This document shows positions 35,422-43,218 of a DNA stretch of 64,000 nucleotides, piece by piece. A program made the position numbers and the translations under genes. Under the pieces are notes generated by a model. The model was given only the letters and a program-made list of their open reading frames with translations, was not told where the DNA came from and did not search any database. Position 1 is the first letter of the stretch. Every line of letters begins with the position of its first letter. Source of the stretch: Chryseobacterium soli (GTDB lineage Bacteria > Bacteroidota > Bacteroidia > Flavobacteriales > Weeksellaceae); the NCBI RefSeq assembly GCF_000737705.1, contig NZ_JPRH01000001.1:558001-622000 (forward strand). Reading direction: 5' to 3'.

Positions 35422-36045
35422 ATGGTTATAAAAACGGCAGAATTTGTAAAAAGTAGCGGAAAATGGCAGGAATGCCCTGAACCTACCATGCCCGAATACG
35501 CTTTTATAGGAAGATCAAATGTAGGAAAATCGTCATTAATCAATGCGATGATGAATAGGAAAGACCTGGCAAAAACTTCCGGAACTCCGGGAAAAACTCA
35601 GCTTATTAATCATTTTATAATAAATGAAAACTGGTATCTTACCGATTTGCCGGGATATGGTTATGCTAAAGTTTCAAAAGTTATGAGAAGGGATTTTGAG
35701 AAACTGATTAATAATTATATTCTGAACAGAAAGAACCTTGTGAATCTTTTTGTGTTGGTAGATTCAAGACACAGTCCTCAAAAAATAGATCTTGAATTTA
35801 TTGAATGGTGTGGAGAAAGTGGTGTTCCTTTTTCAATTGTTTTTACGAAAGCTGATAAACTGAAGCCCAATATCGCGATAAAAAATGTAGAAGATTATAA
35901 GGTTGAGCTTCATAAGACATGGGAAGATCTTCCGGAGTTATATGTGACCTCAGCAGAAAAGAAAGAAGGATGCGATGAAATTCTGAATTTTATACAAACA
36001 ACGAATGAGTTTTTAAAAAACAACCACGTTAATTTTGAAGAATAA
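35422..36045 (+). CDS. engB: Ribosome-biogenesis GTPase EngB/YsxC/YihA
   Basis: A 207-residue TRAFAC GTPase for assembly of the large ribosomal subunit. P loop GRSNVGKSSLINAM, switch I SGTPGKTQLINHF, DLPGYGYAK (G3), TKADK (G4; here FTKADKLK) and TSAEKKEG (G5). Length is normal. Its stop codon shares one base with the next start (TAATG), so the GNAT gene is coupled to it. Confidence 0.97.
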   Translation: MVIKTAEFVKSSGKWQECPEPTMPEYAFIGRSNVGKSSLINAMMNRKDLAKTSGTPGKTQLINHFIINENWYLTDLPGYGYAKVSKVMRRDFEKLINNYILNRKNLVNLFVLVDSRHSPQKIDLEFIEWCGESGVPFSIVFTKADKLKPNIAIKNVEDYKVELHKTWEDLPELYVTSAEKKEGCDEILNFIQTTNEFLKNNHVNFEE

Positions 36046-36488
36046 TGATGATTTGGAAGATTAAAACTTTCGATGAATTCACGGTGCCGGAACTGTATCA
36101 AGTGCTCAAGGCCCGTGTTGATGTATTTGTAGTGGAGCAGGATTGTCCTTATCCTGATCTGGATGGATATGACCAGAAAGGAATTCACATCTGGGCCGAG
36201 GAAAATGGAGAAGTTCTGGCGTATTGCCGGGTTTTTGATAAAGGCATAAAATATGACGAAACTTCTTTTGGAAGGGTGTTAACGACAGAAAAAGCAAGGG
36301 GAACGGGCTTGGGGAAACAGCTGATACAATATGCTGTTGAAACCATAGAAAACCGTTTTCATACTTCGGAAATCCGAATTTCAGCGCAGGATTATTTATT
36401 AAAATTCTATGGCGGATTCGGGTTTGAAAGTACCGGAAAAAAATATCTGGAAGACAATATTCCGCATACGGAAATGTTCAGAAAATAA
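36045..36488 (+). CDS. GNAT N-acetyltransferase, ElaA-like
   Basis: A 147-residue acetyltransferase. VPELYQVLKARVDVFVVEQDCPY and DLDGYDQKGIHIW are typical of ElaA-type proteins, followed by the acetyl-CoA loop RGTGLGKQLIQYA and AQDYLLKFYGGFGFE. The acceptor substrate is unknown. Two adjacent ATG codons (36045 and 36048) could serve as start; the first is coupled to engB. Confidence 0.9.
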   Translation: MMIWKIKTFDEFTVPELYQVLKARVDVFVVEQDCPYPDLDGYDQKGIHIWAEENGEVLAYCRVFDKGIKYDETSFGRVLTTEKARGTGLGKQLIQYAVETIENRFHTSEIRISAQDYLLKFYGGFGFESTGKKYLEDNIPHTEMFRK

Positions 36489-36517
36489 AAAAAGCGAAGA
36501 TTATCTTCGCTTTTTTT
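36487..36517. terminator. Bidirectional terminator between convergent genes
   Basis: A-run, GCGAAGA (36494-36500), loop TTA, TCTTCGC (36504-36510), T-run. The stem is identical to the one at 47031-47060 at the other end of the unassigned locus. Confidence 0.85.
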
Positions 36518-36541
36518 GTGGATATATGTTGAGTGTTTTTT

Positions 36542-37426
36542 TTAGTTCTTACCTGTAATAGCTTTTATAATAATGGGTTCCAGATTGGAAGGTAAATCAG
36601 CCGATTTTATCTGATATTTTTTGATTTTCATTTCTTTAAACCAATTTTCCCAGTATTCTTTGATCACGGCTTCTTCAAATGGATTTCCTTTTTCGGGATT
36701 AATGCCAAGCACAATGACTTCCAGATTGCTTAAATTATCATTGGCTTTCACGAAACCAAAATTATTTTTCTCAATCGCCGTTTTAAAATCAGACGTTGTT
36801 AAATGGTTTGATTTAATAAGCTTTGAGGTTAAATAAGAGGTCTTTGTTTTTTCTGAAAACTTGGAGTTTTCATGATACATGTATCCGTCGGTCAGGATAA
36901 ATAAGATATTTCTGTGATCTTCTTTTACACAATAATCATTGACTTTATTTTTAAAAAATTCCCAGATATCAGAACCTACATATTTTCCGTCTTTCATAGC
37001 AGACTGATAGATGTTAGACGGTAACTGAGTATATTTTTTTTCAACGGTATTGAAATAGGCTTTGCTGGTGTTTTGGTCAAAAGAAACTTTAAGCTCTTTG
37101 GTAAAGTCATTGATTTTGGGATCTGAAGGTTCGGGATTGAAAAAAACCTGCATCTGATCATTATAGGTGATGATCCTTTTTGTTTTGATATGGTTCAGAA
37201 ATCCTTTTTCAATCGCTTTAATGTATTCTATATCCCTTTGAAAATACTCCATTGTCGGATTGGGGTTCGTTTTGGGATCGATTCTATCAGATAAATCGAT
37301 CAGAATACTAACATTGATGTCGTTAGAATTATCTTCAGTCGGAATTTTACCGCCTTTGGTATCTTTAGGATCTTTACAACAGGATACCAAAGATATCATG
37401 AATAATAAGTACAGTATTTTTTTCAT
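36542..37426 (-). CDS. Lipoprotein with von Willebrand factor A-like domain
   Basis: A 294-residue lipoprotein; the signal peptide ends in lipobox LVSC (Cys16, followed by another Cys). Residues about 38-180 look like a vWA domain: VSILIDLSDRID supplies a MIDAS-like D-x-S-x segment (Asp44, Ser46, third Ser replaced by Arg48), and NILFILTDGYMY the later Thr-Asp. Binding of a protein partner through a metal is the usual vWA role. It is the last gene of a nine-gene minus-strand run, 15 bp after the coiled-coil gene, and ends 25 bp from a bidirectional terminator. The partner is unknown. Confidence 0.7.
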   Translation of the reverse strand: MKKILYLLFMISLVSCCKDPKDTKGGKIPTEDNSNDINVSILIDLSDRIDPKTNPNPTMEYFQRDIEYIKAIEKGFLNHIKTKRIITYNDQMQVFFNPEPSDPKINDFTKELKVSFDQNTSKAYFNTVEKKYTQLPSNIYQSAMKDGKYVGSDIWEFFKNKVNDYCVKEDHRNILFILTDGYMYHENSKFSEKTKTSYLTSKLIKSNHLTTSDFKTAIEKNNFGFVKANDNLSNLEVIVLGINPEKGNPFEEAVIKEYWENWFKEMKIKKYQIKSADLPSNLEPIIIKAITGKN

Positions 37427-37441
37427 AAGAAACGAGTTAAG

Positions 37442-38779
37442 TTATAATGCAGATAGATACACTAAATTTTGGTTATCAGAGTTGGCCCCTACTTCTTCCA
37501 GATTGGTACTGTATATATCAATACAGCTGTCGATCATGGTTTGTTTTTCGGCTTTTGAAACTGCTATTCTCTCAGCAATAAACGTGACCCAGCCCTGAAC
37601 ATATTCTGAAGCATAGAGTTTATAATCTTTAGTGGGAATAATCACTCCGTCAATGATGTTTTGAAGCTCTTCAATCCTTCCGCGTGTTTTTATAATGAGC
37701 TCCTTGGTTGTTCCGATATTGGCGAGGATTTCTTCAATTTCTTTTTTTAGAGCATTGATTTTTTCCAGCAGGAAAAGCACATTTTTCTGTCTGATTTCCT
37801 GTTCGTTTTTAATTTTATCTTTTTCTCTGTGTTCCTTCATCACAAAATCGAAAACGAGTCCCCAGATAATATACACAATAAATCCCGCGAAAATAATTCC
37901 CCAAAACTGATTTTTGGTAAACGCGATTTTAAGATCGAATGGGGGAGATTCAAAGGTTTTGTTGAGTTCATATAATTTAGACTCAATTTCGTAGGCTAAA
38001 ATAGCATCAAAGATGAATGTGACAATGAATAATAGCGCCAGTTTGATATAGTTGAGCCGTGTTTTGTTTTCTCCAAACATATGGATCAAAAAGCCCAGTC
38101 CTAAAAAGACAGAGGGAATCAACGTGACAAAGGCTCCTTCTATTGCGCCTTCATTCCAGGCTTTGCTGAACGCCTGAGCATCTAATACACTTTGAATCAC
38201 TGTACTTTTGGCGTCAAAACTTTTAAAAAATGCCGAATAAGAAGTTGAGATGTAAAAGGTAAGCAGGTACAAACTGATGGGAACAAGCAGAATAGCACCA
38301 ATCCAGAATTTTGTGGAAGCTCCTTTTGTCGCTTTTACGTTGTACTTTTCCGGGTTTCTGGGTAAATCGTTAATCTCTGCTTTTAAGCTTTCAATGGTAT
38401 TTTGATGATCCTCAATTTCTATGTTTTTGTTGGTAAGCTGTTCTTCTTTGGTTTCCAGTGAGACGGTCAACGCTTTGATCTCTGTTTCTCGGTTTTTTTG
38501 TTCGTTGACGTAAGATTCTTTGAGCTTTTGCTGCTTTTCCACCATTTCTTTTTCCTCATTCTGAAATTTGGAGTACACGGCATCGAGGCAAATGAAAAGG
38601 GTTGTATGATTTCCGTTATTTCTGGAGCTGTCTCTGTAGCCGGATTCATGGTAGGTTCGTTTTCTGCTTTCCTCAGGGGATTCTGCATTGGGATCAATTT
38701 CCGGTTGGGGAGATTCCTCTTTCGTAGTTTCAATGGGAATTGACTTTAATTTGAATAAATTTTTAATATTGGTCGTCAT
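37442..38779 (-). CDS. Coiled-coil protein with four TM helices, unknown function
   Basis: A 445-residue membrane protein. An N-terminal region rich in charged residues (1-60) leads to a coiled coil (about 65-140, EEKEMVEKQQKLKESYV and ETKEEQLTNKNIE). Four TM helices follow (about 157-178, 216-236, 244-262, 290-313), then a second coiled coil (about 320-370) and a globular tail with YVQGWVTFIAERIAVSKAEKQ. I recognise no family. Coiled coils on both sides of a membrane core suggest a scaffold. It lies 6 bp after the TerB-like gene in the operon. Confidence 0.65.
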   Translation of the reverse strand: MTTNIKNLFKLKSIPIETTKEESPQPEIDPNAESPEESRKRTYHESGYRDSSRNNGNHTTLFICLDAVYSKFQNEEKEMVEKQQKLKESYVNEQKNRETEIKALTVSLETKEEQLTNKNIEIEDHQNTIESLKAEINDLPRNPEKYNVKATKGASTKFWIGAILLVPISLYLLTFYISTSYSAFFKSFDAKSTVIQSVLDAQAFSKAWNEGAIEGAFVTLIPSVFLGLGFLIHMFGENKTRLNYIKLALLFIVTFIFDAILAYEIESKLYELNKTFESPPFDLKIAFTKNQFWGIIFAGFIVYIIWGLVFDFVMKEHREKDKIKNEQEIRQKNVLFLLEKINALKKEIEEILANIGTTKELIIKTRGRIEELQNIIDGVIIPTKDYKLYASEYVQGWVTFIAERIAVSKAEKQTMIDSCIDIYSTNLEEVGANSDNQNLVYLSAL

Positions 38780-38785
38780 GATCAG

Positions 38786-39193
38786 TTAGTTTTTTAATTC
38801 GTATAAAATATCTGTCTTATTTTTTCCGGTTTTTACAGAGGTTATCATATAATCGACAATCGCTTTTACGTTTTCTTCCAGGAATCCAAACATCAGAACA
38901 TATTTTTCCATTGCAGAATATTCGTTCGGAGAGACTACTCCGTCTGCCCAGATCATTACGGTGAGGTCATAGAGATAGTCTACTTTTTCTTCAATCGTCT
39001 GGGGAACGAGCGATTTAAAATTAATGGGGTTTAAAAGGATTTCGTCCAGGTTTTTAGGGGATATGCCTCTTTCTTCCGCGCATTTATAAAGCATTTTCAG
39101 TTCCAGGGCACTGAAATCATCATCACAGATGGCCATCTGGTACAGTCTTAAAAAGTGTGCTTTAAGATTTTCGGTAATTTGAATAGGTTCCAT
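38786..39193 (-). CDS. TerB-like helical protein
   Basis: A 135-residue all-helical protein resembling the tellurite-resistance TerB fold: AICDDDFSALELKMLYKCAEERG and IWADGVVSPNEYSAMEKYVLMFG carry the paired acidic D-x-x-x-x-x-E metal-binding-type motifs. TerB-like domains occur in stress and phage-defence modules near membranes, often with vWA partners. The start at 39193 (MEPIQITENL) is preferred over 39241, which would overlap the upstream gene by 41 bp. It lies between a small membrane protein and the coiled-coil protein. Confidence 0.65.
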   Translation of the reverse strand: MEPIQITENLKAHFLRLYQMAICDDDFSALELKMLYKCAEERGISPKNLDEILLNPINFKSLVPQTIEEKVDYLYDLTVMIWADGVVSPNEYSAMEKYVLMFGFLEENVKAIVDYMITSVKTGKNKTDILYELKN

Positions 39194-39200
39194 AGTTGGA

Positions 39201-39602
39201 TTAGTTTTCTCTTGGGTTTTTAGGATTAATAATGACATCACGGGAATGGAATCTCTGATGGGTAGGGTGTGCTATGGTTTCTTCCGGGGTTTCTGTGATT
39301 TCTTCCTTTTTTTCTTCCGGTTTTTCAACAAAAGCAATCAGCAGAAAGAGAGTTCCGGTGATGATATCCATAGGAATCCATATACTTTTTCGATAGAGAT
39401 AAATAGGAAAAAAAGGGTTGAAAAGGATAAGGATGAAAAGAAAAATCAGACTAAAATAGTATTGCTTAAAACGGACTGCATTATACAAAACGAGTAAAGC
39501 ACCCATGGAGATCAAAATTCTCAAAATAGTATAATATTCTATAGGAAGTCTGAAAACAGCTACGAAACAACAGATCGCACATAGGGTAAGAAAAGGTTTC
39601 AT
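39201..39602 (-). CDS. Small four-helix membrane protein, possibly DUF6804
   Basis: A 133-residue integral membrane protein with helices near 3-20, 24-43, 48-66 and 75-93 (FLTLCAICCFVAVFRLPIEYY; YFSLIFLFILILFNPFFPIYL; IWIPMDIITGTLFLLIAFVE), and a Glu/His-rich cytoplasmic tail. The pattern with PIEYYTILR and NPFFPIYLYRK recalls the DUF6804 family, but I am not certain. No function is known. It is 7 bp upstream of the TerB-like gene and co-transcribed. Confidence 0.6.
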   Translation of the reverse strand: MKPFLTLCAICCFVAVFRLPIEYYTILRILISMGALLVLYNAVRFKQYYFSLIFLFILILFNPFFPIYLYRKSIWIPMDIITGTLFLLIAFVEKPEEKKEEITETPEETIAHPTHQRFHSRDVIINPKNPREN

Positions 39603-39657
39603 GGTGAGAATTTTTTATTTAAAAAAATACTGGAGTTCATGATGTTTTGTTTTTAAA

Positions 39658-40164
39658 TTATTTTACATCTTTGTAATAGACATACCCAATCTTTCTGCTT
39701 TTTTTCACCTGTACTTTATACCAGGAGTCTTGCTTGGATAACTGTTTTAATTCAGCGTTTTTTGGAACGGTTTCTATTATTTTAGATTGTTTAGACTTAT
39801 GTTCATAGATATTGGTAACGGCAACCCCAGCAAAATACCGGTTGTTGGTATTAATATTAATTTCATCAATCCGGATTTTTGGAGAATGATAAGACTTGCT
39901 TTTTTTGGTGTAATGGGAATCCGGAGAAGCTTTAGACTTTTTTTTCTTTGAGGATGATTTCTTTCCATAAGAACTACCACTGCATACGCCACAGCTTCCC
40001 CCGGAAGAGCAATGAGCGCAGCCTGTACAATTGGAACAGGCACTGCAGGATGCAGAACCGGTACATCTTCCGCCATGATGTGAGCTTTCGGAATCAGAAA
40101 GGCTGAAAGAAACAGCTGTAAATGTACCGATGCATAGAATGAGTATAGAAATGAACGTTTTCAT
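39658..40164 (-). CDS. Secreted Cys-rich protein with C-terminal SH3-like domain
   Basis: A 168-residue exported protein. A signal peptide (about 1-20, ISILILCIGTFTAVSFS) is followed by a segment with eight Cys between residues 34 and 61 in repeats of CxxC and Cx(3-5)C type (CSACSNCTGCAHC), then a Lys/Ser-rich linker, and a bacterial SH3 domain (about 110-168, with NAELKQLSKQDSWYKVQ and IGYVYYKDVK). SH3 domains of this type bind peptidoglycan or proteins. The Cys knot-like part may bind metal or form disulphides. Part of the minus-strand operon; the 60-bp gap upstream has no terminator. Confidence 0.65.
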   Translation of the reverse strand: MKTFISILILCIGTFTAVSFSLSDSESSHHGGRCTGSASCSACSNCTGCAHCSSGGSCGVCSGSSYGKKSSSKKKKSKASPDSHYTKKSKSYHSPKIRIDEININTNNRYFAGVAVTNIYEHKSKQSKIIETVPKNAELKQLSKQDSWYKVQVKKSRKIGYVYYKDVK

Positions 40165-40224
40165 GGTGTTTTACATTAAATTATATATTGGTTTTCAATG
40201 GGTATGCTTCAATAGAAGACTGTT

Positions 40225-41505
40225 TTATGAGATGCTGATAAAAGTGTCATTCATCGAAATCTCCCTCATGGCCTGAACTTTTATATGATCATTCATCTTT
40301 CCGTATTGCCGGAGGGAACTCGATAATCCTACTGCCAGAATTTCTGCTTCGTTTCTGTTCAGGCTTAATGCATAGCTTTTGTTCTGAACGATCAATTCAA
40401 AGCTGCCCCACTGAAATTCGTGGGAAATAAGTTTATTAAAGGGAATTTGAAAGCTTTTTGCTCCTGCGTTGAAGACTATTCTTGAGCTGGTTAAAAATAA
40501 AGTACCGGGATAGGTTTTTCTTACCTGCTCTTTCACCGGACGGTATCTTCCGCCTCCCACTCTGGCACTTACTCCTTTTGTTATTCTGAAAGAAACGCTG
40601 GTACTGGAGCGGGAATATCCTGCATGAACCAATTTGTTTTCAATCAGCGTGGCATTGAACTGCAGATAACCCGTTTCATCTCTCATTAATGTGATAGGAG
40701 GATTGTAAAGAGTGGGAAATATTCCATGATCTAAATTCCATAATAATTTGGCGCGCATCAGCTGTCTGATTTTTTTGTCAGAAATCAATGTTTTAATATT
40801 CTGATGATTAATTTTCAAATTACGGGTCGTCTGCACTAATTGGGTTTCATTTGCAGGAGATAGACGGCTGTCTGAAACTTTTTCGTCCAGTATTTTGTTA
40901 AATAATGAAACGGCAATTTTTTGCTTGATAGCTTCTGTTTGTTGCAATGGAAATTGAAGAAAAGCAGTAATGTTCATAATTTGCTGATTTTCAGCATCGG
41001 TCAATACATTATTTTCATAGCATTTTTGGATTAAAGCGCTGACTGTTTTTTCGGCAATTTTCTTTTTTTCCATGAAAATTTGCTCATCGGATAAGCTGAA
41101 ATAAAGCTTAATCCCATTCAGAGCCAGGATTTCACTTTGTGTGAGATGAAAATCTGAAACTGCTTTGCATAAGGTCTTATAGTAAATTTTTTTTCCCGCT
41201 TTAATTTTTTGCTTATCACTTACCGGTTTTGGACTGTTGATAGCGTTTTGCTGGTAAACAGGTAAAATGGTTTGAAGGTTTGAATAATCTATCGTTTTCA
41301 GAAGCTTGTTCGTGCCGTCAATGTCTATTGCAGCTACCTTTTTAACAATCAAATCGCAGGTTAAAGGAATTAAAAAGAGCACCAGAACAAACATCACTGA
41401 TGAGGCTATAAAAGCTTGTTCGATTAATAAACCCAGCGAGATCAGAATAAACGTAATACCGAAGCTCCATCTTGAAATTTTCACAAAAAGTAAAAGAGTT
41501 TTCAT
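40225..41505 (-). CDS. Membrane protein with C-terminal PH/GRAM-like domain, unknown function
   Basis: A 426-residue protein. Two TM helices at about 14-32 and 34-52 (FGITFILISLGLLIEQAF; SVMFVLVLFLIPLTCDLIV) anchor a helical cytoplasmic region (about 100-260, DFHLTQSEILALNGIKLYF) and a C-terminal beta domain (about 290-410). The latter reads SVSFRITKGVSARVGGGRY, then GTLFLTSSRIVFNAGAKSF and IPFNKLISHEFQWGSFELIV, which resembles PH-like/GRAM domains that detect lipids or membranes. No catalytic residues are visible. Between the nuclease-like gene (15 bp upstream) and the Cys-rich SH3 gene. Confidence 0.6.
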   Translation of the reverse strand: MKTLLLFVKISRWSFGITFILISLGLLIEQAFIASSVMFVLVLFLIPLTCDLIVKKVAAIDIDGTNKLLKTIDYSNLQTILPVYQQNAINSPKPVSDKQKIKAGKKIYYKTLCKAVSDFHLTQSEILALNGIKLYFSLSDEQIFMEKKKIAEKTVSALIQKCYENNVLTDAENQQIMNITAFLQFPLQQTEAIKQKIAVSLFNKILDEKVSDSRLSPANETQLVQTTRNLKINHQNIKTLISDKKIRQLMRAKLLWNLDHGIFPTLYNPPITLMRDETGYLQFNATLIENKLVHAGYSRSSTSVSFRITKGVSARVGGGRYRPVKEQVRKTYPGTLFLTSSRIVFNAGAKSFQIPFNKLISHEFQWGSFELIVQNKSYALSLNRNEAEILAVGLSSSLRQYGKMNDHIKVQAMREISMNDTFISIS

Positions 41506-41520
41506 GGATATTAGTTTGGG

Positions 41521-42591
41521 TTAGTTATAGTTTTCTAAGGTTTTATGGAGCTCTTCTTTGAAATTATATATTTCATCCAGATTATTCAGGAGTACTTTTT
41601 CGCCGGCTTCTTTCCCGTTGTGGAATGTTTCCAAATATTTGTTGGCCGTATTAAAATGCAATCTGCAGATGGGTTTTCTGTTATTATCATCCAGTAAAAT
41701 TCCGAAATAAGAAAGAGTATCCCTGTGGGCAATTCTTGCAGAAGGTATTTTCTCTCTTAAAATCGCTTTTACGATTTGAAATCCTTCCAGTTCCTCTTCG
41801 GTGGTTACAATTTTAGAATCATTATTTTCATCAATAGGCTGGGCTGGTTTTACCCCTTCCTCCTGTTTTTCAATCTGTTCATTAATGCTTAAAGCAGATT
41901 TCAGCCTGAAACTGATGGATTCGTTGATGGAAGTCGTCAAAGCCTTCTTGGTATATTCCTTAAAAGAAACCATTCTGTTGGCTGTCAGGTGTTTTTCAAA
42001 AAATCTGCTGACCAATAATTTAACAAGTTCGTCGGAAGGGGTTTCAATTTCTTTTTCAAACTCTTTCCTGATTGCCTTGATGTATTTTAAAGCTTCGGCA
42101 GAATCTAAAATGCTTTCAAGATTGTAATCCTTTTTGGTGAAGCTTTCCAGAATTTTGATCGAACTGTCCTTTAAATCTTCAATATTGATGGTGAAAAATG
42201 GTTTTTCATCCATAATATTAGGCTTTTCCAGATCGGTATAGAAATTATAGACGATTCCATTGGTCAACACACCAAACCTTGTTTTTGAAACATGATAGTA
42301 CCGGTGAAGCTGGGAATTATGGGCATCGGCATTTTCTTTCCAGTGCTTGCATTCTATAATAAAAATAGGCTCGTCATTGTGTTTGATTACATAATCTACT
42401 TTCTCGCCCTTTTTGGTTCCGATGTCGCAAATATGTTCCGGAATAACTTCCGTCGGATTAAAGATATCATACCCTAAAATCTGTATAAAAGGCATTACAA
42501 AAGCATTTTTTGTAGCTTCTTCCGTACTGATCTGATCTTTAAGGCCGACTACTTTCTGGTGTAACTGTTCAAGTTTAATTTTGAGATCCAT
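41521..42591 (-). CDS. Standalone HsdR N-terminal-type (PD-(D/E)xK) nuclease-like protein
   Basis: A 356-residue protein. The first 160 residues match the N-terminal nuclease domain of type I restriction subunit HsdR: EEATKNAFVMPFIQILGYD, and the catalytic Asp66, Glu80, Lys82 in KVDYVIKHNDEPIFIIECKH. A helical region follows, then a C-terminal domain (IVKAILREKIPSARIAHRDT). Such single-chain proteins (COG4748-like) lack the HsdR helicase and have no HsdM or HsdS here. They may be DNA-cutting or DNA-binding accessory proteins. Located 11 bp after the YegP-like gene in the same operon. Confidence 0.75.
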   Translation of the reverse strand: MDLKIKLEQLHQKVVGLKDQISTEEATKNAFVMPFIQILGYDIFNPTEVIPEHICDIGTKKGEKVDYVIKHNDEPIFIIECKHWKENADAHNSQLHRYYHVSKTRFGVLTNGIVYNFYTDLEKPNIMDEKPFFTINIEDLKDSSIKILESFTKKDYNLESILDSAEALKYIKAIRKEFEKEIETPSDELVKLLVSRFFEKHLTANRMVSFKEYTKKALTTSINESISFRLKSALSINEQIEKQEEGVKPAQPIDENNDSKIVTTEEELEGFQIVKAILREKIPSARIAHRDTLSYFGILLDDNNRKPICRLHFNTANKYLETFHNGKEAGEKVLLNNLDEIYNFKEELHKTLENYN

Positions 42592-42602
42592 AGTATTGTT
42601 TT

Positions 42603-42935
42603 TTAAAGGGTTTCGTCAACGATTTCGGCAGTAGGTGCATTTTTTTTCACAGATGAAATCCCGACTTCCATAGAAGGTTTGGAACTGTAGTATTGGCTTT
42701 TACCAATGATTTCCCCGTTTCTTGCTTTTAATACAAAATAATCTTTATCGTTTTTAGCAACTCTTCTGTCGTATCTTGAGTCCTCCTGAGAATTGATCCT
42801 CACAGATTCAATGCCTTTTAGACAAGATGCTTTCTGAACGTAGCCTTCACTGGTTAAAATAATTTCACCATTTCCGGCTTTTAAATTAAACTGATACTCG
42901 TTGTTGATTCTTTTTGTGATGACAAATTTTTCCAT
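42603..42935 (-). CDS. YegP-family protein with two DUF1508 repeats
   Basis: A 110-residue protein made of two DUF1508 repeats: YQFNLKAGNGEIILTSEGY with KGIESVRINS, and YFVLKARNGEIIGKSQYYS with VGISSVKKNAP. The FNLKAxNGEII and second-strand S-Y pattern is diagnostic. The fold forms a swapped beta sheet; the family's biological role is not settled. It starts 5 bp after the stop of the 49-aa small peptide and is therefore in the same operon. Confidence 0.9.
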   Translation of the reverse strand: MEKFVITKRINNEYQFNLKAGNGEIILTSEGYVQKASCLKGIESVRINSQEDSRYDRRVAKNDKDYFVLKARNGEIIGKSQYYSSKPSMEVGISSVKKNAPTAEIVDETL

Positions 42936-42940
42936 GGTTC

Positions 42941-43090
42941 TTAATTTTTACATCCGTTTTTGTCGCATGTTATTTTGTCATTCGTATTTACCCAATGATC
43001 AGAATGAACATTCGTGTTGGTACCGCAACCTGTAGTTCCTCCTTTTAGTCCTTTGTGAGTAATGTTTGTTGGAGTGTGTTTTACATTCAT
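42941..43090 (-). CDS. 49-residue Cys-containing peptide, first gene of the unassigned operon
   Basis: An open frame of 49 codons: MNVKHTPTNITHKGLKGG, then TTGCGTNTNVHSDHW and DKITCDKNGCKN. It has no signal peptide, three Cys, many Thr/Asn residues and a GG motif at about 17-18, like leader/core junctions of some ribosomally made peptides. It lies downstream of a predicted -7 element (43119-43126) and operator (43148-43163), and YegP begins 5 bp after its stop. Being first in a regulated operon, it is likely a real gene. I recognise no family. Confidence 0.6.
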   Translation of the reverse strand: MNVKHTPTNITHKGLKGGTTGCGTNTNVHSDHWVNTNDKITCDKNGCKN

Positions 43091-43118
43091 AATAAAATTT
43101 TTAAATGATTAATTGGGT

Positions 43119-43126
43119 CAAAAGTA
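43119..43126 (-). promoter_or_regulatory. -7 element of the unassigned operon
   Basis: TACTTTTG on the minus strand fits TAnnTTTG, 28 bp before the 49-aa peptide start. No TTG is present at -33, as expected of an activator-dependent promoter. Confidence 0.6.
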
Positions 43127-43147
43127 GAGCGATTAGAAAATGAATCC

Positions 43148-43163
43148 TTACGGGTAACCGTAA
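43148..43163. promoter_or_regulatory. Palindromic operator TTACGG-N4-CCGTAA (site 1)
   Basis: TTACGG GTAA CCGTAA; exactly 21 bp separate it from the -7 element at 43119-43126, centring it near -43. The same palindrome occurs at 46158-46173 with the same spacing. The adjacent NarL/LuxR-type regulator is the natural candidate to bind it. Confidence 0.6.
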
Positions 43164-43198
43164 AACAAAAAAAACCTTCCAAAAAATTGAAAGGTTTT
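43164..43198 (-). terminator. Terminator after the response-regulator gene
   Basis: On the minus strand AAAACCTT (43198-43191) pairs with AAGGTTTT (43178-43171), followed by TTTTGTTTT. It separates the two-component genes from the operon they may control. Confidence 0.7.
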
Positions 43199-43218
43199 TA
43201 TATAATGTAAAAACAGGA

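Noticed and set aside
41521..42591. Interpretation as a complete type I restriction system
   Set aside because: Only the HsdR N-terminal nuclease-type domain is present; there is no helicase part, hsdM or hsdS in the window.
36542..43090. Interpretation as a classical tellurite resistance operon
   Set aside because: Only one TerB-like gene is seen; TerC, TerD or TerZ-type genes are absent.
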